Of a stretch of 64,000 bases of DNA, positions 36,625 to 47,800 are shown one piece after another (positions within the stretch are counted from its first letter, which is position 1; every line of letters begins with the position of its first letter). The stretch comes from Paraspadella gotoi (Eukaryota > Chaetognatha). The stretch spans positions 21,313,665 through 21,377,664 of the forward strand of contig CM119269.1 of assembly GCA_051294375.1 (NCBI GenBank), written 5' to 3'. Below the pieces are notes generated by a model, which searched no databases, was not told the DNA's origin, and saw nothing but the letters and a program-made list of their open reading frames with translations. A program made the translations under genes and the position numbers.

Positions 36625-38784
36625 GCAGCTTCGCATTGAAACGAGCCAACTTGATATTTCGTGGATTACAATCGAATAGTCCGGTAAACACTGTGGTCAA
36701 AGTTCTAATTGGCATTAGGCGACTTCTACATAAGTGTAATACATATGACCATATATAAAACATATTTGTTTTCTTTGTTCTATTATATGAATCTATGTAT
36801 GTTTCTCATTAAGATTAGTTTTTCACCCACCGTATCAAGATAGAGTTTATGTTTATTGGCTCTTTGAGATTGTTTTTTATAGCATACATTCGTGACGTAT
36901 ATTATTATTATCCAAATGTCTTCCGATATTAGGCTTAGCTATTTGTGTGACATCCGAAGTTTCATCAACAATGGGAGTGAAAATGAAAAGAGTTGGTTAT
37001 AATTCTTCCTAATCATCGACTAATTGATTAAATTTGTTTATTTATTAGATTTTGCAAAGTCCCTGAGTTTATGTCTATTAAGGAAATTGATAATACATTA
37101 TATCATAGCAACTGGTGCGCTTGCCTTCCCAATTTTTTTTTTTTCCAATACCGTTTTTCCTTTATTAATACCATTCATTTTAATATCCTTTAAACATTGA
37201 TGAAAATATGTTGAGACAAATATTTAATTTCTTTTACATTCATTAGTTTAGGTATAGATTCCTGCTCGGAGCAATGCAAAAAATTTATTATTAATAATTT
37301 CAGAGTTTAAATAATAAATAGGCAAACCAGGCTCTTGCCAGATCATAGTTCTTTTCCGTGATTTGTGGTTATTGTAAGCTGCAGCGATTTTTATTTCTAT
37401 AAATCCCTTAATTTAGAAACCAATAAAAGTTGTGAAAACGTCTTTTTACATTCTGAGTTGCTCGCGACACATTACTGGCACAAAGTGAAACTAAGCATAT
37501 GCACAGAGATCTTGCGGTGAGGTTTGTGAGGGATGAACGAAAAATTTTTCGGAATTTCTTGTTTCTTTCGAGTAAAGATGGATCTGAATGTAAACAGTAT
37601 GAGGACCCAATTTGCCATTTCAAAGAAAAGTATATTGTAATAGCACAGTAACTAAAGAACTACTGACTAGGTAAAGTAAGGCCTGTTAAAATTAAAGAAA
37701 CGGTATGCCAGTCGTTTTTTCACTCCTGAGTTTTGTAGCTCAAAATCGTGATGCGCAGGTTGTCGTGTATAAGCCATAGAAATATTGGTGTGACGACAAG
37801 TATGTGATCTTTCGAGTTTCACGTCCCACATATGCGTAAAGAGAAGTCGCCGTGATGATAGTTCCTGAGCGGTTAATAAAGACGAGAAATGCATGCTTGA
37901 ATCGATGAGTTGTGTTTCCGTTAGGATTTATTGTTTACTTCTATTTCTCCTGTGCTTATCTTCTGTTCCGTAGTGACTATAAACATCGATTTGTATTTGG
38001 TCTGTCGCTCAGAAAACATACTTGATACGTTAGTTTGTTATTATATTCATTGTTCAGATGAATTGGGGTCTTTATATCTTTAATCGCTAATAGCATGTGA
38101 TGAATATTGTAGAATATAAATAATGCAGTTTTGCTTATATTTTTTTATTGCTTTCTTGGTTTTTACGCTATACCTGTTGCCGAGAATTTCTATACCAGGC
38201 GGTAGATAATAAAATGAGGATAACATATTTAATAGGGATGGAACTCGTATCAGTATATTCGTTCCTGGGGAAAGTATTCCATGTATTTCGCGGTCATTAC
38301 AAGACCGTACTGGGAGCGGACCAAGACTCACAACAAAACTTCCAACTTGCTGGTTAACAGCAATTGAAATGTACGTTCATTGACCTGGAAATCTTATCAT
38401 CAGATTTCTGAGATCTCTCGCCGGTATACTTCTTAGCGATTTTCTCCGATGGCCACAGCTCGATGCGTTTTGTTAAGATATTTATTTCTCGACACAATGA
38501 TACCAGGTCCTCGTGCTTCAGCAAGCTCTTACGGAGACTACTGGACCTCGTCATCCTACCCGTTGAGTTTCCTTACCGTTTGTCGGACGAAGTAAATCCG
38601 TGCTCTTATCGGTGGAGGTACGTTATCTGCCTGCCTGGCATGACCCTAACCGCAAGCTGATACACCGTCGGAATTAATCACTCAGGTGCAGGGCATATGG
38701 ACCGGTTTTTTATGAGTACACGTGGTCAAAAGTGGTTTTCAGACTCTTTTTTACCTCGAAATGTAAGCACCTGTTTATCTTGAT
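36625..38784. other. Unassigned stretch containing a diverged copy of an inverted-repeat segment
   Basis: 36950-37350 resembles 51000-51360 of the right arm of the large inverted repeat (AAAGTCCCTGA, TGATAATACATTATATCATA, GTGCGCTTGCCTTCC) with many indels. Other parts, including mixed-composition DNA at 38340-38680, gave no recognisable gene. Confidence 0.45.
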
Positions 38785-38809
38785 NNNNNNNNNNNNNNNN
38801 NNNNNNNNN
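38785..38809. other. Assembly gap (25 N)
   Basis: Run of 25 N. The sequence on the right starts inside a fold-back element copy. Confidence 1.
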
Positions 38810-39120
38810 CAAATATAGTTTATTCTAATTTTTGACCCACTTAATAAAGAAATTTTTCAAAAATAGTTATATTTCTTTTTACCAGCTTTTTATGACGAAT
38901 CCAAATCTGCAAAAAAATCTTAGAAAAAACTGTTTTGAAATTTTAACATTTATTGGTTTAGTACTAGTATAAATATGGCCTACTGCGTAAATTGTAAAAT
39001 TTATTATAAATTTTTTTATTATATAAATGTTCATTAGTATAATGTTGTTCGTTCCTTACTTTTAGAATTTTAATTAAAGTTAAATTTAGTAATTTTATTA
39101 CGCCTTAGTATACAACGTTC
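38810..39120. mobile_element. Right half of the TAAGGCGTAG fold-back element
   Basis: Closely matches 41325-41580 (CCACTTAATAAAG, TTTTTATGACGAATCCAAAT, ATGGCCTACTGCGTAAATTG) and ends at TTTTATTACGCCTTA near 39110, the inverted form of the family terminus. Its left half is lost in the gap. Confidence 0.75.
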
Positions 39121-39281
39121 AAATAATTTAGCATGAGCATAGATTATAGTATTAAAATACTTTTTTGTCAAAAATTATTTTTTCTGAGGGTACTCGCCGA
39201 ATTAAAATTATTATATTACTATATAAAGAAAAAAAAATTTGAAATCTTAAAAGTTAAACAAGAAATATAATTACAGCATTT

Positions 39282-39403
39282 TACACACAAAAAAAAATAT
39301 ATTTTCCAAGTTCACTAACGCTGATGAAGGCTTGAAATGAAGCCGAAACATGTCTGTTTTGAATTAAATAAAATCGTTGTCAAAACTAAACTCAAACTGT
39401 CTC
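39282..39403 (+). mobile_element. Short hammerhead-bearing retroelement
   Basis: 122-bp element flanked by a perfect 14-bp duplication, TAATTACAGCATTT (39268-39281 and 39404-39417). Order: A-rich leader, hammerhead ribozyme, AATAAAATCGTTG, then a tail ending CAAACTGTCTC. No coding capacity. The tail half alone is found in inverted orientation near 44451-44490 (5'-truncated copy). Small hammerhead-carrying elements of this type are known as Penelope-like terminal repeats or retrozymes; which applies here is not decided. Confidence 0.8.
39308..39366 (+). ncRNA. Type I hammerhead ribozyme
   Basis: CTGATGA at 39321-39327, stem II GGCTT/AAGCC, then GAAACATGTC with a minimal stem III (A-U, C-G, loop AU) and predicted cleavage after GUC at 39354. 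Stem I pairs AACG with TGTT and, beyond an internal loop, TTCA with TGAA. All invariant core bases are present. Confidence 0.8.
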
Positions 39404-39430
39404 TAATTACAGCATTTAAAAATTCTTACG

Positions 39431-39440
39431 NNNNNNNNNN
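39431..39440. other. Assembly gap (10 N)
   Basis: In the mirror arm the same two flanks (ACTCTTATTAAAATTA-like and AAGAATTTTAAATGCTG) are separated by about 390 bp, so the 10-N length is nominal. Confidence 1.
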
Positions 39441-39784
39441 TAATTTTAATAAGAGTAGTGCAATGTATGATTCTGCCCAAGCTCTAAGTTTTTAAAAACA
39501 AAGCAATTTTGAAAATACTGTTAACTTTTTTAACAAAGAATGGGGAATTTTTTTCCTAAAGCAACCCATTTCAATTCCTAATCCCTTAACCTTTTTATTT
39601 TGAGCCACAAAAATTTTTTCTTCGCATGGTAGGTCACTTTCAATCAAGTAGGATTTCTGCAAAGAAACAAGATAACATGTGTTATATATATATATATAAA
39701 TATAATCTAAATTTAAATAAAAATCTTAAAAGTATAGTGATCTCGCCAGACGTTACTATCAAAGAAAATTAAAAAATCCAGAAA

Positions 39785-40012
39785 AAAACGAATGATTGAT
39801 GCAATAACAAATAATTGATGAAATAGTAATTGATTGATGTAATAGTAATTGATTGATGTTATAGTAATTAATTATTGATGCAATGATAACCAAATATTGA
39901 TGCGATGATAACCAAAGATTGATGCGATGATAATCATTCATTGATCTGTTAATAGTCATTCATTAATGCGATGATAGTCATTCATTGACGCAATGAGTCA
40001 TTCATTGTTAAT
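39785..40012. repeat. ~20-bp minisatellite, ATTGATGCGATGATAA type
   Basis: About ten variant copies of an ATTGATGCRATGATARYC unit. The inverted counterpart is at 54680-54925. Confidence 0.85.
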
Positions 40013-40261
40013 AAATCAAACAAATGTATATAACTAATTTGCATATTTCAGCAAGTACAATATTCTAATTTGCATATTGCAGTAAATCATAATAACTTTT
40101 TTTGTAAAGAAAGACAAAATGTTACTTTACAATTGGAAATTGTTATAATTTTTTCTATTATAAGTTATAAAATTGTATATTTTTATTTTTATTAAAATTT
40201 AGATATAGCTTCTCATCTTTAGAAAGTTAACAAAAAGATCGCTTGAACAACATTTTATCGT

Positions 40262-40318
40262 AATTGTTTTTACATGTTTCGACTCTTATGTTTCGAGTCT
40301 TCATCAGCAAGTGAAAAT
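40262..40318 (-). ncRNA. Hammerhead ribozyme motif
   Basis: On the minus strand CTGATGA (40307-40301), stem II GACTC/GAGTC with a nine-base loop, then GAAACATGTA with the usual minimal stem III and a GUA cleavage triplet. The base next to the core does not pair in stem I, so activity is doubtful. The right-arm copy at 54345-54411 has an inserted A in the core. Confidence 0.5.
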
Positions 40319-40361
40319 AACAAAGTCAAAATATCTCAAACATCAGTTTTGGAGAGTGAGA

Positions 40362-40395
<34 letters not shown>

Positions 40396-41009
40396 AAGAG
40401 AGAGGGAGAGAGAAAGAGAGAAAGAGAGAAAAAGAAAGAGTATCTAACAAAGAATTGAGTAAAGGATAGTGGTCAGATGTGAGGACAGGTGAAAGTAAGG
40501 ACAGGGAAGAAGAGAGTAAGTAAATGTGAATTTGAAAAATTGGTGAAAGGAGAGAAAGAGAGAAACAAATCAATACATTAGACAATGTACTGATATACTG
40601 CAATATGTAATTAGAATATAGTATTATATATATTAATTTGCATATTTTGCATATAGCAGTAAATCATAATGAGAAAGAAATTAAAATATGATAATTGCAA
40701 AGATAAAGATAAAGATTTTAAAGATAAGAAGCCATATTTAAATTTTAAACTTACTAAGACAGCATACTTTTATAAAAATCCATTGTAATTTTTAGTTATT
40801 TTTATTTAAGAAAAAAGCGTGACGCCAATGATGACGACGACGCCGACGCCAACGACGTCATAAAGAAGCTGAACCGAACCAAAATCTAGCCAAGACGGGC
40901 TTAAGCCCGTCTTGCGAGATAAAAATGGTATTTCTAGTAATTGGACCTTTTTTAAAACCGACACAGAGCATTCGATAAGGTAACAAGTCAAACCAAACTC
41001 TATACATTA

Positions 41010-41590
41010 AGGCGTAGTGAAAGTTACATACAAAAATTCTAAACGTCATTTATGAACAACATACCATCAATGAAAATTAATTTGGTAAAAAAAATAATTT
41101 TATGTTTCTTAATTTTTGCAGTAGGCTATATTTATATATAGTACTATCCTTATAAAATGGAAAAAATTCAAAATAGGCTTTTCTTTATTTTGATTGCAGA
41201 TTTGAATTCCTCGTCAAAAGTTGATAAAAGTAAATATAAATCATTTTTAAAAATTCTTTCATTAAGTGGGTTAAAAATTAAAAAAACTATATTTAATATA
41301 TAAAAAATTAATTTTCAGCCCTAAATATAGCTTTTTTTAATTTTTGACCCACTTAATGAAGGAAGTTTTCAAAAAGAGTTATATTTCTTTCTATCAACTT
41401 TTTATGACGAATCCAAATCTGCAAAAAAAAATCTTAGAAAAAACTGTTTTTAAATTTTAACATTTATTGGATTAGTACTAATATAAATATGGCCTACTGC
41501 GTAAATTGTAAAATTTGTTATAATTTTTTTTATTACATAAATGTTCATTAGTATAATGTTGTTCGTTTCTCACTTTTAGAATTTTACACC
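41010..41590. mobile_element. TAAGGCGTAG fold-back (MITE-like) element, full copy
   Basis: Starts TAAGGCGTAGTGAAAGTTAC and ends in the inverted form TTTTACACCTTA. The two halves of about 270 bp are imperfect inverted copies, each with ATTCTAAA, GAACAACAT, GCAGTAGGC and CCACTTAATG-type landmarks in mirrored order. No coding capacity. Other copies: 27148-27440 (half), 38810-39120 (half), 42880-43030 (short), and mirrored copies in the right arm at 51600-51750 and 53028-53640. Confidence 0.8.
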
Positions 41591-41599
41591 TTACTATAC

Positions 41600-41872
41600 A
41601 TCCTTGATTTGATTTTGATTTTGATTTGATTTTGATTTGATTTTGATTTGATTTTGATTCAATTTTGATTTGATTTTGATTTGATTTTGATTTGATTTTG
41701 ATTTGATTTTGATTTGATTTTGATTTGATTTTGATTTGATTTTGATTTGGTTTTGATTTTGATTTGATTTTGATTTGATTTTGATTTTGATTTGATTTTG
41801 ATTTGATTTTGATTTGGTTTTGGTTTTGATTTTGATTTGATTTTGATTTTGATTCGATTTTGATTTTATGAT
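41600..41872. repeat. (TTTTGATTTGA)n array
   Basis: About 24 units of an 11-bp TTTTGATTTGA motif with TTTTGA interruptions. Frames through it read as Asn/Gln/Ile/Lys/Ser repeats and are not genes. The inverted counterpart is at 52755-53020. Confidence 0.95.
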
Positions 41873-41891
41873 TCATTCATTCACTCCTCAC

Positions 41892-44800
41892 CTGTTTTTT
41901 GACAAATGAACTTCTTTTCTATCTGACAATTGGCGTCATCCCACCAACCCCGAGTCATATAGTTCATCTGGATGCATTCCTGTTGGCCGTCGGCGTTGTT
42001 GGGTTCTCCGGGAGCCCAGTTGAAATTGGCCCATGTTTCGTTGACTTGAGCTCCGTTGACGTATTTCCAGGGATAGACTTCCGAATCGTGAGGCATCGTG
42101 CGATTAATGCCGATCCAAACTTGGTCGCTAATGGCTGTGAGATTTAAATATAAAACAAAAAGCCATAATCCTGACGGGGCTGACGCCTCACATGTAATAT
42201 CTACACGGATTTCAAATGGGAGTGAAATGAAATGATCAAATACTGTGGCTAACTTATTTGTTATAGCAACTTCAGATTTTGGACCCAGGTAAAAAAAATC
42301 GCTGACACTTTTTAGTCGGATCTGCTTATTGCAGATTCCGACTCTATCATTCACACCCCAAAATCTTGTCGGTAAATAATTTTTATCATATCAGAATATC
42401 GAATTATGATAAATTATGTCCGTCCGTCTGTCCAACCTTTTCATTAAACTCCAATTACTCGTGATTGGGTGGATAGATTGGAATAAAATTTTGTGTGTAG
42501 GTAGGAAAGTGTGTGATTGAGCTGGATAAAAAGTTTCGATGGAGTGGATAACAGTTTTTTTTTAAGTTTCCCTCTATCTTTCTCTCTCTGATCGATTGAT
42601 TGATTTATTGACTAAATTATGCAAGTTGACCAAATTTTGCCAGTTGACCAAATTATATCAGTTGACCAATTTATGCCAGTTGACCAAATTATGCCAGATG
42701 ACCAAATAATACATTATGCAAGTTGACTAAATTAGATACATCAATTGATTTATAGATTTTTAATAGTTTTATTAAGTCTTTTATGATTTGTTATGATCTG
42801 TTAAGATCACAAATTAAAAGTCAGAAAATATTACTGTGATTTATCATCGGATTAGCTTATTATTGCTTAAAAATTAATTTTATGTTTTTTAATTTTTGCA
42901 GTAGGCTATATTTATATATATATACTATATATATTAATTAATATATATTATATAATATATATATATTTATATATACTATCCTTATAAAATCAAAAAATTT
43001 CAATTTAGAAATTTTACTACGCCTTAGTGCTCATCAATGGCTTCGTCAAAATTTTAAAAAAAATATATTTGAAAAGGACCTTCCTGTTATAAGATATATT
43101 TTCACGACAAAAAAATTAAATGTTTGAAAACAATAGTTCATCTTAAAAATATAAATATTGGAGTATGTGTCTGAACAATCTGATTGTCAAAAACTTTTTC
43201 ACAACCACAATGACACCTATTTTAATTTTCTAATTTTTCTTGTTAAAACATAGAAAATAAAAATGTCAGCATTAAAAAAATTGCAAAAGGATGATATGGA
43301 AAAAGCCTGTTGCTTTTTTAATCCTTGAAATTGATTAATAATAAATGTTTGCATGCTCCCAAGAGCCAGGAAATTATACTAAATAATAAATGTAAAAGAA
43401 ATTAAATTATTTGTCTCAATTTTGTTCACAATGAGTATAAAATTGAATTATTAAATAAAAGGAAAAAATATTGAAAAAAAAAGTTGCTGGAAGGCAAGCG
43501 CACCAGTTGCTATGATATAATGTATTATCAATTTGCTTTATAGGAACATAAACGTCAGGGACTTTTCAAACTAATGAAATAAACAAATTTTAATCACATT
43601 CAGTCAGTTAAGAATTATAACAACTCTTGTTATTTCACTCCCATTTGAAATCCGTATGATTCTTGAATTGGAAAAAGATACTAATCCTAATGTCTAATAA
43701 ATTTGTACCAGGAAAATGCTCTTACTCCCTAACCTAATCCTTATTACTTAAACCTTGATGAGATGAGAAAAAGTCCTAACCTTAATTCCTAACATAATCC
43801 CACATTTCTTAATTAAAGCATAAAAAATGCGACAACTTTTATCCTTAATGTAATTTCTTTTCCCTAAAGGGCAACAGGGAGAAAGGCCCTTGTATTGACG
43901 TAATATCACTACCCGCTGGATACGACAGTGTCTTCTATCAGCGCTATCTTTGAACCGGGTCCCGGGCTCTACCCCCCTTGCAAAAGAGTGACCGGCCGGT
44001 AAAACCACTGGAAGCACGCCTACCGCCGATCAAGCGTAGAGTCACTTTACAATGAATACAGTGAATCAGTACATTATAAAAAATGCATTTACTGTACTCG
44101 TTAGATGCAAAGGTTCTTAAGGTTTTATATATATTTATTTTTTAAATCAAACTATTATTTTACATTTTATTAGCATTCAAAGCAGGGATGTGGAGCCGAC
44201 CTAATTTTGTCTCGGCTCCAGCTCTGGCTCCAGCTCCAGGCCAAATTTTTTTTAGCTCCAGCTCCTGCTCCGGCTCCAAGCAAAATTTTTTTTCGGCTCC
44301 AGCTCCGGCTCCAACAAAAATTTAAACTCGGCTCCGGCTCCAACTCCGGCTCCATTACTATATATATAATTAAAATTTTAGAAATTAAATATTTATAATA
44401 TATTCTTTGTGATATAAATCCTTTCTTTTCGTTGTTTGGGACGATTAGAAACAGTTTGAGTTTAATTTTGACAACGATTTTATTTTAATTAAAAATATAA
44501 TGAAAGGCGGTAGTTAAAGGAAAAGCTTGTGGCTGAAGTTAAGACATGGGGATAAATACATCACGTTGCTTATGATATAATGTATTACAATTTGCTTTAT
44601 AGGAACATAAACGTCAGGGACTTTTCAAACTAATGAAATAAACAAATTTTAATCACATTCAGTCAGTTAAGAATTATAACAACTCTTGTTATTTCACTCC
44701 CATTTGAAATCCGTATGATTCTTGAATTGGAAAAAGATACTAATCCTAATGTCTAATAAATTTGTACCAGGAAAATGCTCTTACTCCCTAACCTAATCCT

Positions 44801-47800
44801 TATTACTTAAACCTTGATGAGATGAGAAAAGTCCTAACCTTAATTCCTAACATAATCCCACATTTCTTAATTAAAGCATAAAAAATGCGACAACTTTTAT
44901 CCTTAATGTAATTTCTTTTCCCTAAAGGGCAACAGGGAGAAAGGCCCTTGTATTGACGTAATATCACTACCCGCTGGATACGACAGTGTCTTCTATCAGC
45001 GCTATCTTTGAACCGGGTCCCGGGCTCTACCCCCTTGCAAAAGAGTGACCGGCCGGTAAAACCACTGGAAGCACGCCTACCGCCGATCAAGCGTAGAGTC
45101 ACTTTACAATGAATACAGTGAATCAGTACATTATAAAAATGCATTTACTGTACTCGTTAGATGCAGAGGTTCTTAAGGTTTTATATATATTTATTTTTTA
45201 AATCAAACTATTATTTTACATTTTATTAGCATTCAAGCAGGGATGTGGAGCCGACCTAATTTTGTCTCGGCTCCAGCTCCGGCTCAGCTCCAGGCCAAAT
45301 TTTTTTCCGGCTCCAGCTCCGCTCGCGCTCCAAGCAAAATTTTTTTTTCGGCTCCAGCTCCGGCTCCAGCAAAAATTTCAACTCGGCTCCGGCTCCAACT
45401 CCGGCTCCATTACTATATATATAATTAAAATTTTAGAAATTAAATATTTAATAATATATTCTTTCTTTCTTTTGTTGTTTGGGACGCATTAGATAACAGT
45501 NNNNNNNNNNNNNNNNNNNNNNNNNTTGAGTTTAATTTTGACAACGATTTTATTTTAATGAAAAAAAAAATCTAAAAATATAATGAAAGGCGGGAGTTAA
45601 AGGAAAAGCTCGTGGCTGAAGTTAAGACATGGGGATAAATACATCACCTGCGGGATCTTCCCTCAAAACTAAAGGCTAACCCAAGTCTGCCGTACATCTC
45701 CATGCCTTTCCCCAACCCTAACCCAGGCCGAGGCCTCCCATACATTTCCATGCCTCAACCCTAACCACCTTTTATGCGCCAACTGTGAGCTTTCCTAACA
45801 TTAACCCTTACCCGGGCCTCTTTTTCAACTTCTTTCCTCTCCCTTAATCCTAACCCAAGCCCTGGCCTCCAGTACATCTCTGTGTCTCAACCCAACCCTA
45901 ACTGCCTTCGATGCATCAACCATGGGCTTTTCCCCTAACCCGAGCCTTCCTTTCAACTCTATACTTTTCTAACCCGGGCCCGAGCTTTCCATATATCTCT
46001 GTGCCTTAACCCTAACCCTAACCGCCTTTGATGCATCAAAAGTAAGCCTCTCCCCCTACCCTAACCCTGGCCTCCCATTCAACTCTATGCCTCTCGCCTG
46101 AAATAGAAACGAATAAATGAACAATCAATAATCATAATAATGAGAACGGAAACGTTTATTGATAAGAGTCTCTAATGAGTTCAAAAGAGTCTTTGGTGGA
46201 TCCGCGAAAGTCCTCGGTGATTCGCAACAGTTTCGCTCCTACATTTGTAAAGTTACATTACGCTTGAGAAACTCTGTACCTACCTACTGATCTACCTAAC
46301 ATTAAGCTTTCACCACAAACCCAAATTTTTGACCCAATCCATAACTAACTCCCCCTAAATCCAATTTAACCATAAACCTTGGTACAATTTTAAACCCTAA
46401 AGCAGAAATTGGGTGTTTTTGAAAAATACAGCCAAGCAATCTCACTGTGATTCCTTATAAAGTCCTCCACGTTGATTCTTGCTGCCGTACTGTCGATGAC
46501 GACCAATGTTGATCCAATCGAACGACAAATTGTGTAAGCGTCGATCCAGGGTTTCTCATCTTCATAATAAAAATATTCAACTGACAAGAGAGGGTAAGAT
46601 GATAAGGGAGCTAAATATAATGAATCTACTATACTGAAAGAAGAAATTAAAGACCGCGATTAAAAAAAAAAAAAAAATTTGTCAAAAAAATAAAATTACT
46701 ACTGAGACAGAACGTTAGGCGTTAGCAAAAAATTTGAATAAGTTGCTTGATAAAAAAAATATTTTTTTAATTAAATTGATTTTTTAACAAAATATCTGTT
46801 TTAGATCAGTACTACAAGTACAAGTTCAAAAGTTGTGGTATCAGATTTTTTTATTTTACCAAAATTAATTCTAAATCAAAATTAGGATGAAAAAAAAAAA
46901 GTTCACCTGAAAGATTTCCCCCATTGATGATAAATATGTCATTTACGGACGCAAAATTGTCAACATTGTTGTCGCTGTTCTCCATTAAAAAACCTGCCTG
47001 ACCTTCGTGAAGTTGTTGCATGGCATTCTTTATTATCTCTAAAAAATACAAATAAATAATACTTTTGGATTATAATAATAAGATTAATTTTAAAAATTAT
47101 TTTCAATTTTCATATTCTCTAACAGTCACTTAACCATTATTTATTTGAGAGAACTTCTAGTTTTCAACCTGTTCCGGCTAATGATTACCTCGGATATTAA
47201 AATTACTATTAAAAAAAAATTGTTATTTTCATAAAGAATAAAATACTGTAAAATTAATTAATTTTAACTTTTTGATTATTATCTATTCTCTACCGCTTAC
47301 CAATCTTTTTTCTATCTTCTAGAGATGTCTTGTTTTCTGGATTTTGCGTCAAACTTTCAGCTTCCAACATATTTTCAGCGTAAAATTCTTGTCTGAGCAA
47401 AAATGAAACAAAGTTTGTTTTTTTTTCAATCTACATCTTGTCATAAATTAAATAATGAAGAGACAGTAATTATAGAACCATTAAATATAAGCAGTCCCTG
47501 AGCTTCGGATCAGGCGGTAACACAATGTTACAGGCGGGTTAAGCGCCCCGTCCCTCTTAACTGCGAGGCGGCCACCTGGCTAGAACCCCGGACCTTTGGG
47601 TTGGGAGGCGAATGACTTGCCTCAGGCACCAATGGCCGATGAGGAACGCTTGGTGGATTTTAGTCCACCATAATATCATAAATATAACAATAAATAAACA
47701 ATTAAACATCTATGTTTGTACTCACAAATTTGAGTGGGACTGATTTTGAATAATTTGACTCAAGCGATCAGCCAACTCCAAGTTCTGTATAGAATGCAAT

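Noticed and set aside
41478-41876. 132-codon Asn/Gln/Ile/Lys/Ser frame, and its mirror at 52743-52967
   Set aside because: The 11-bp repeat reads through without stops; no start context or family.
45655-46095. Telomere or chromosome end
   Set aside because: The CCCTAA motif is sparse, within 135-bp satellite units, and lies mid-scaffold.
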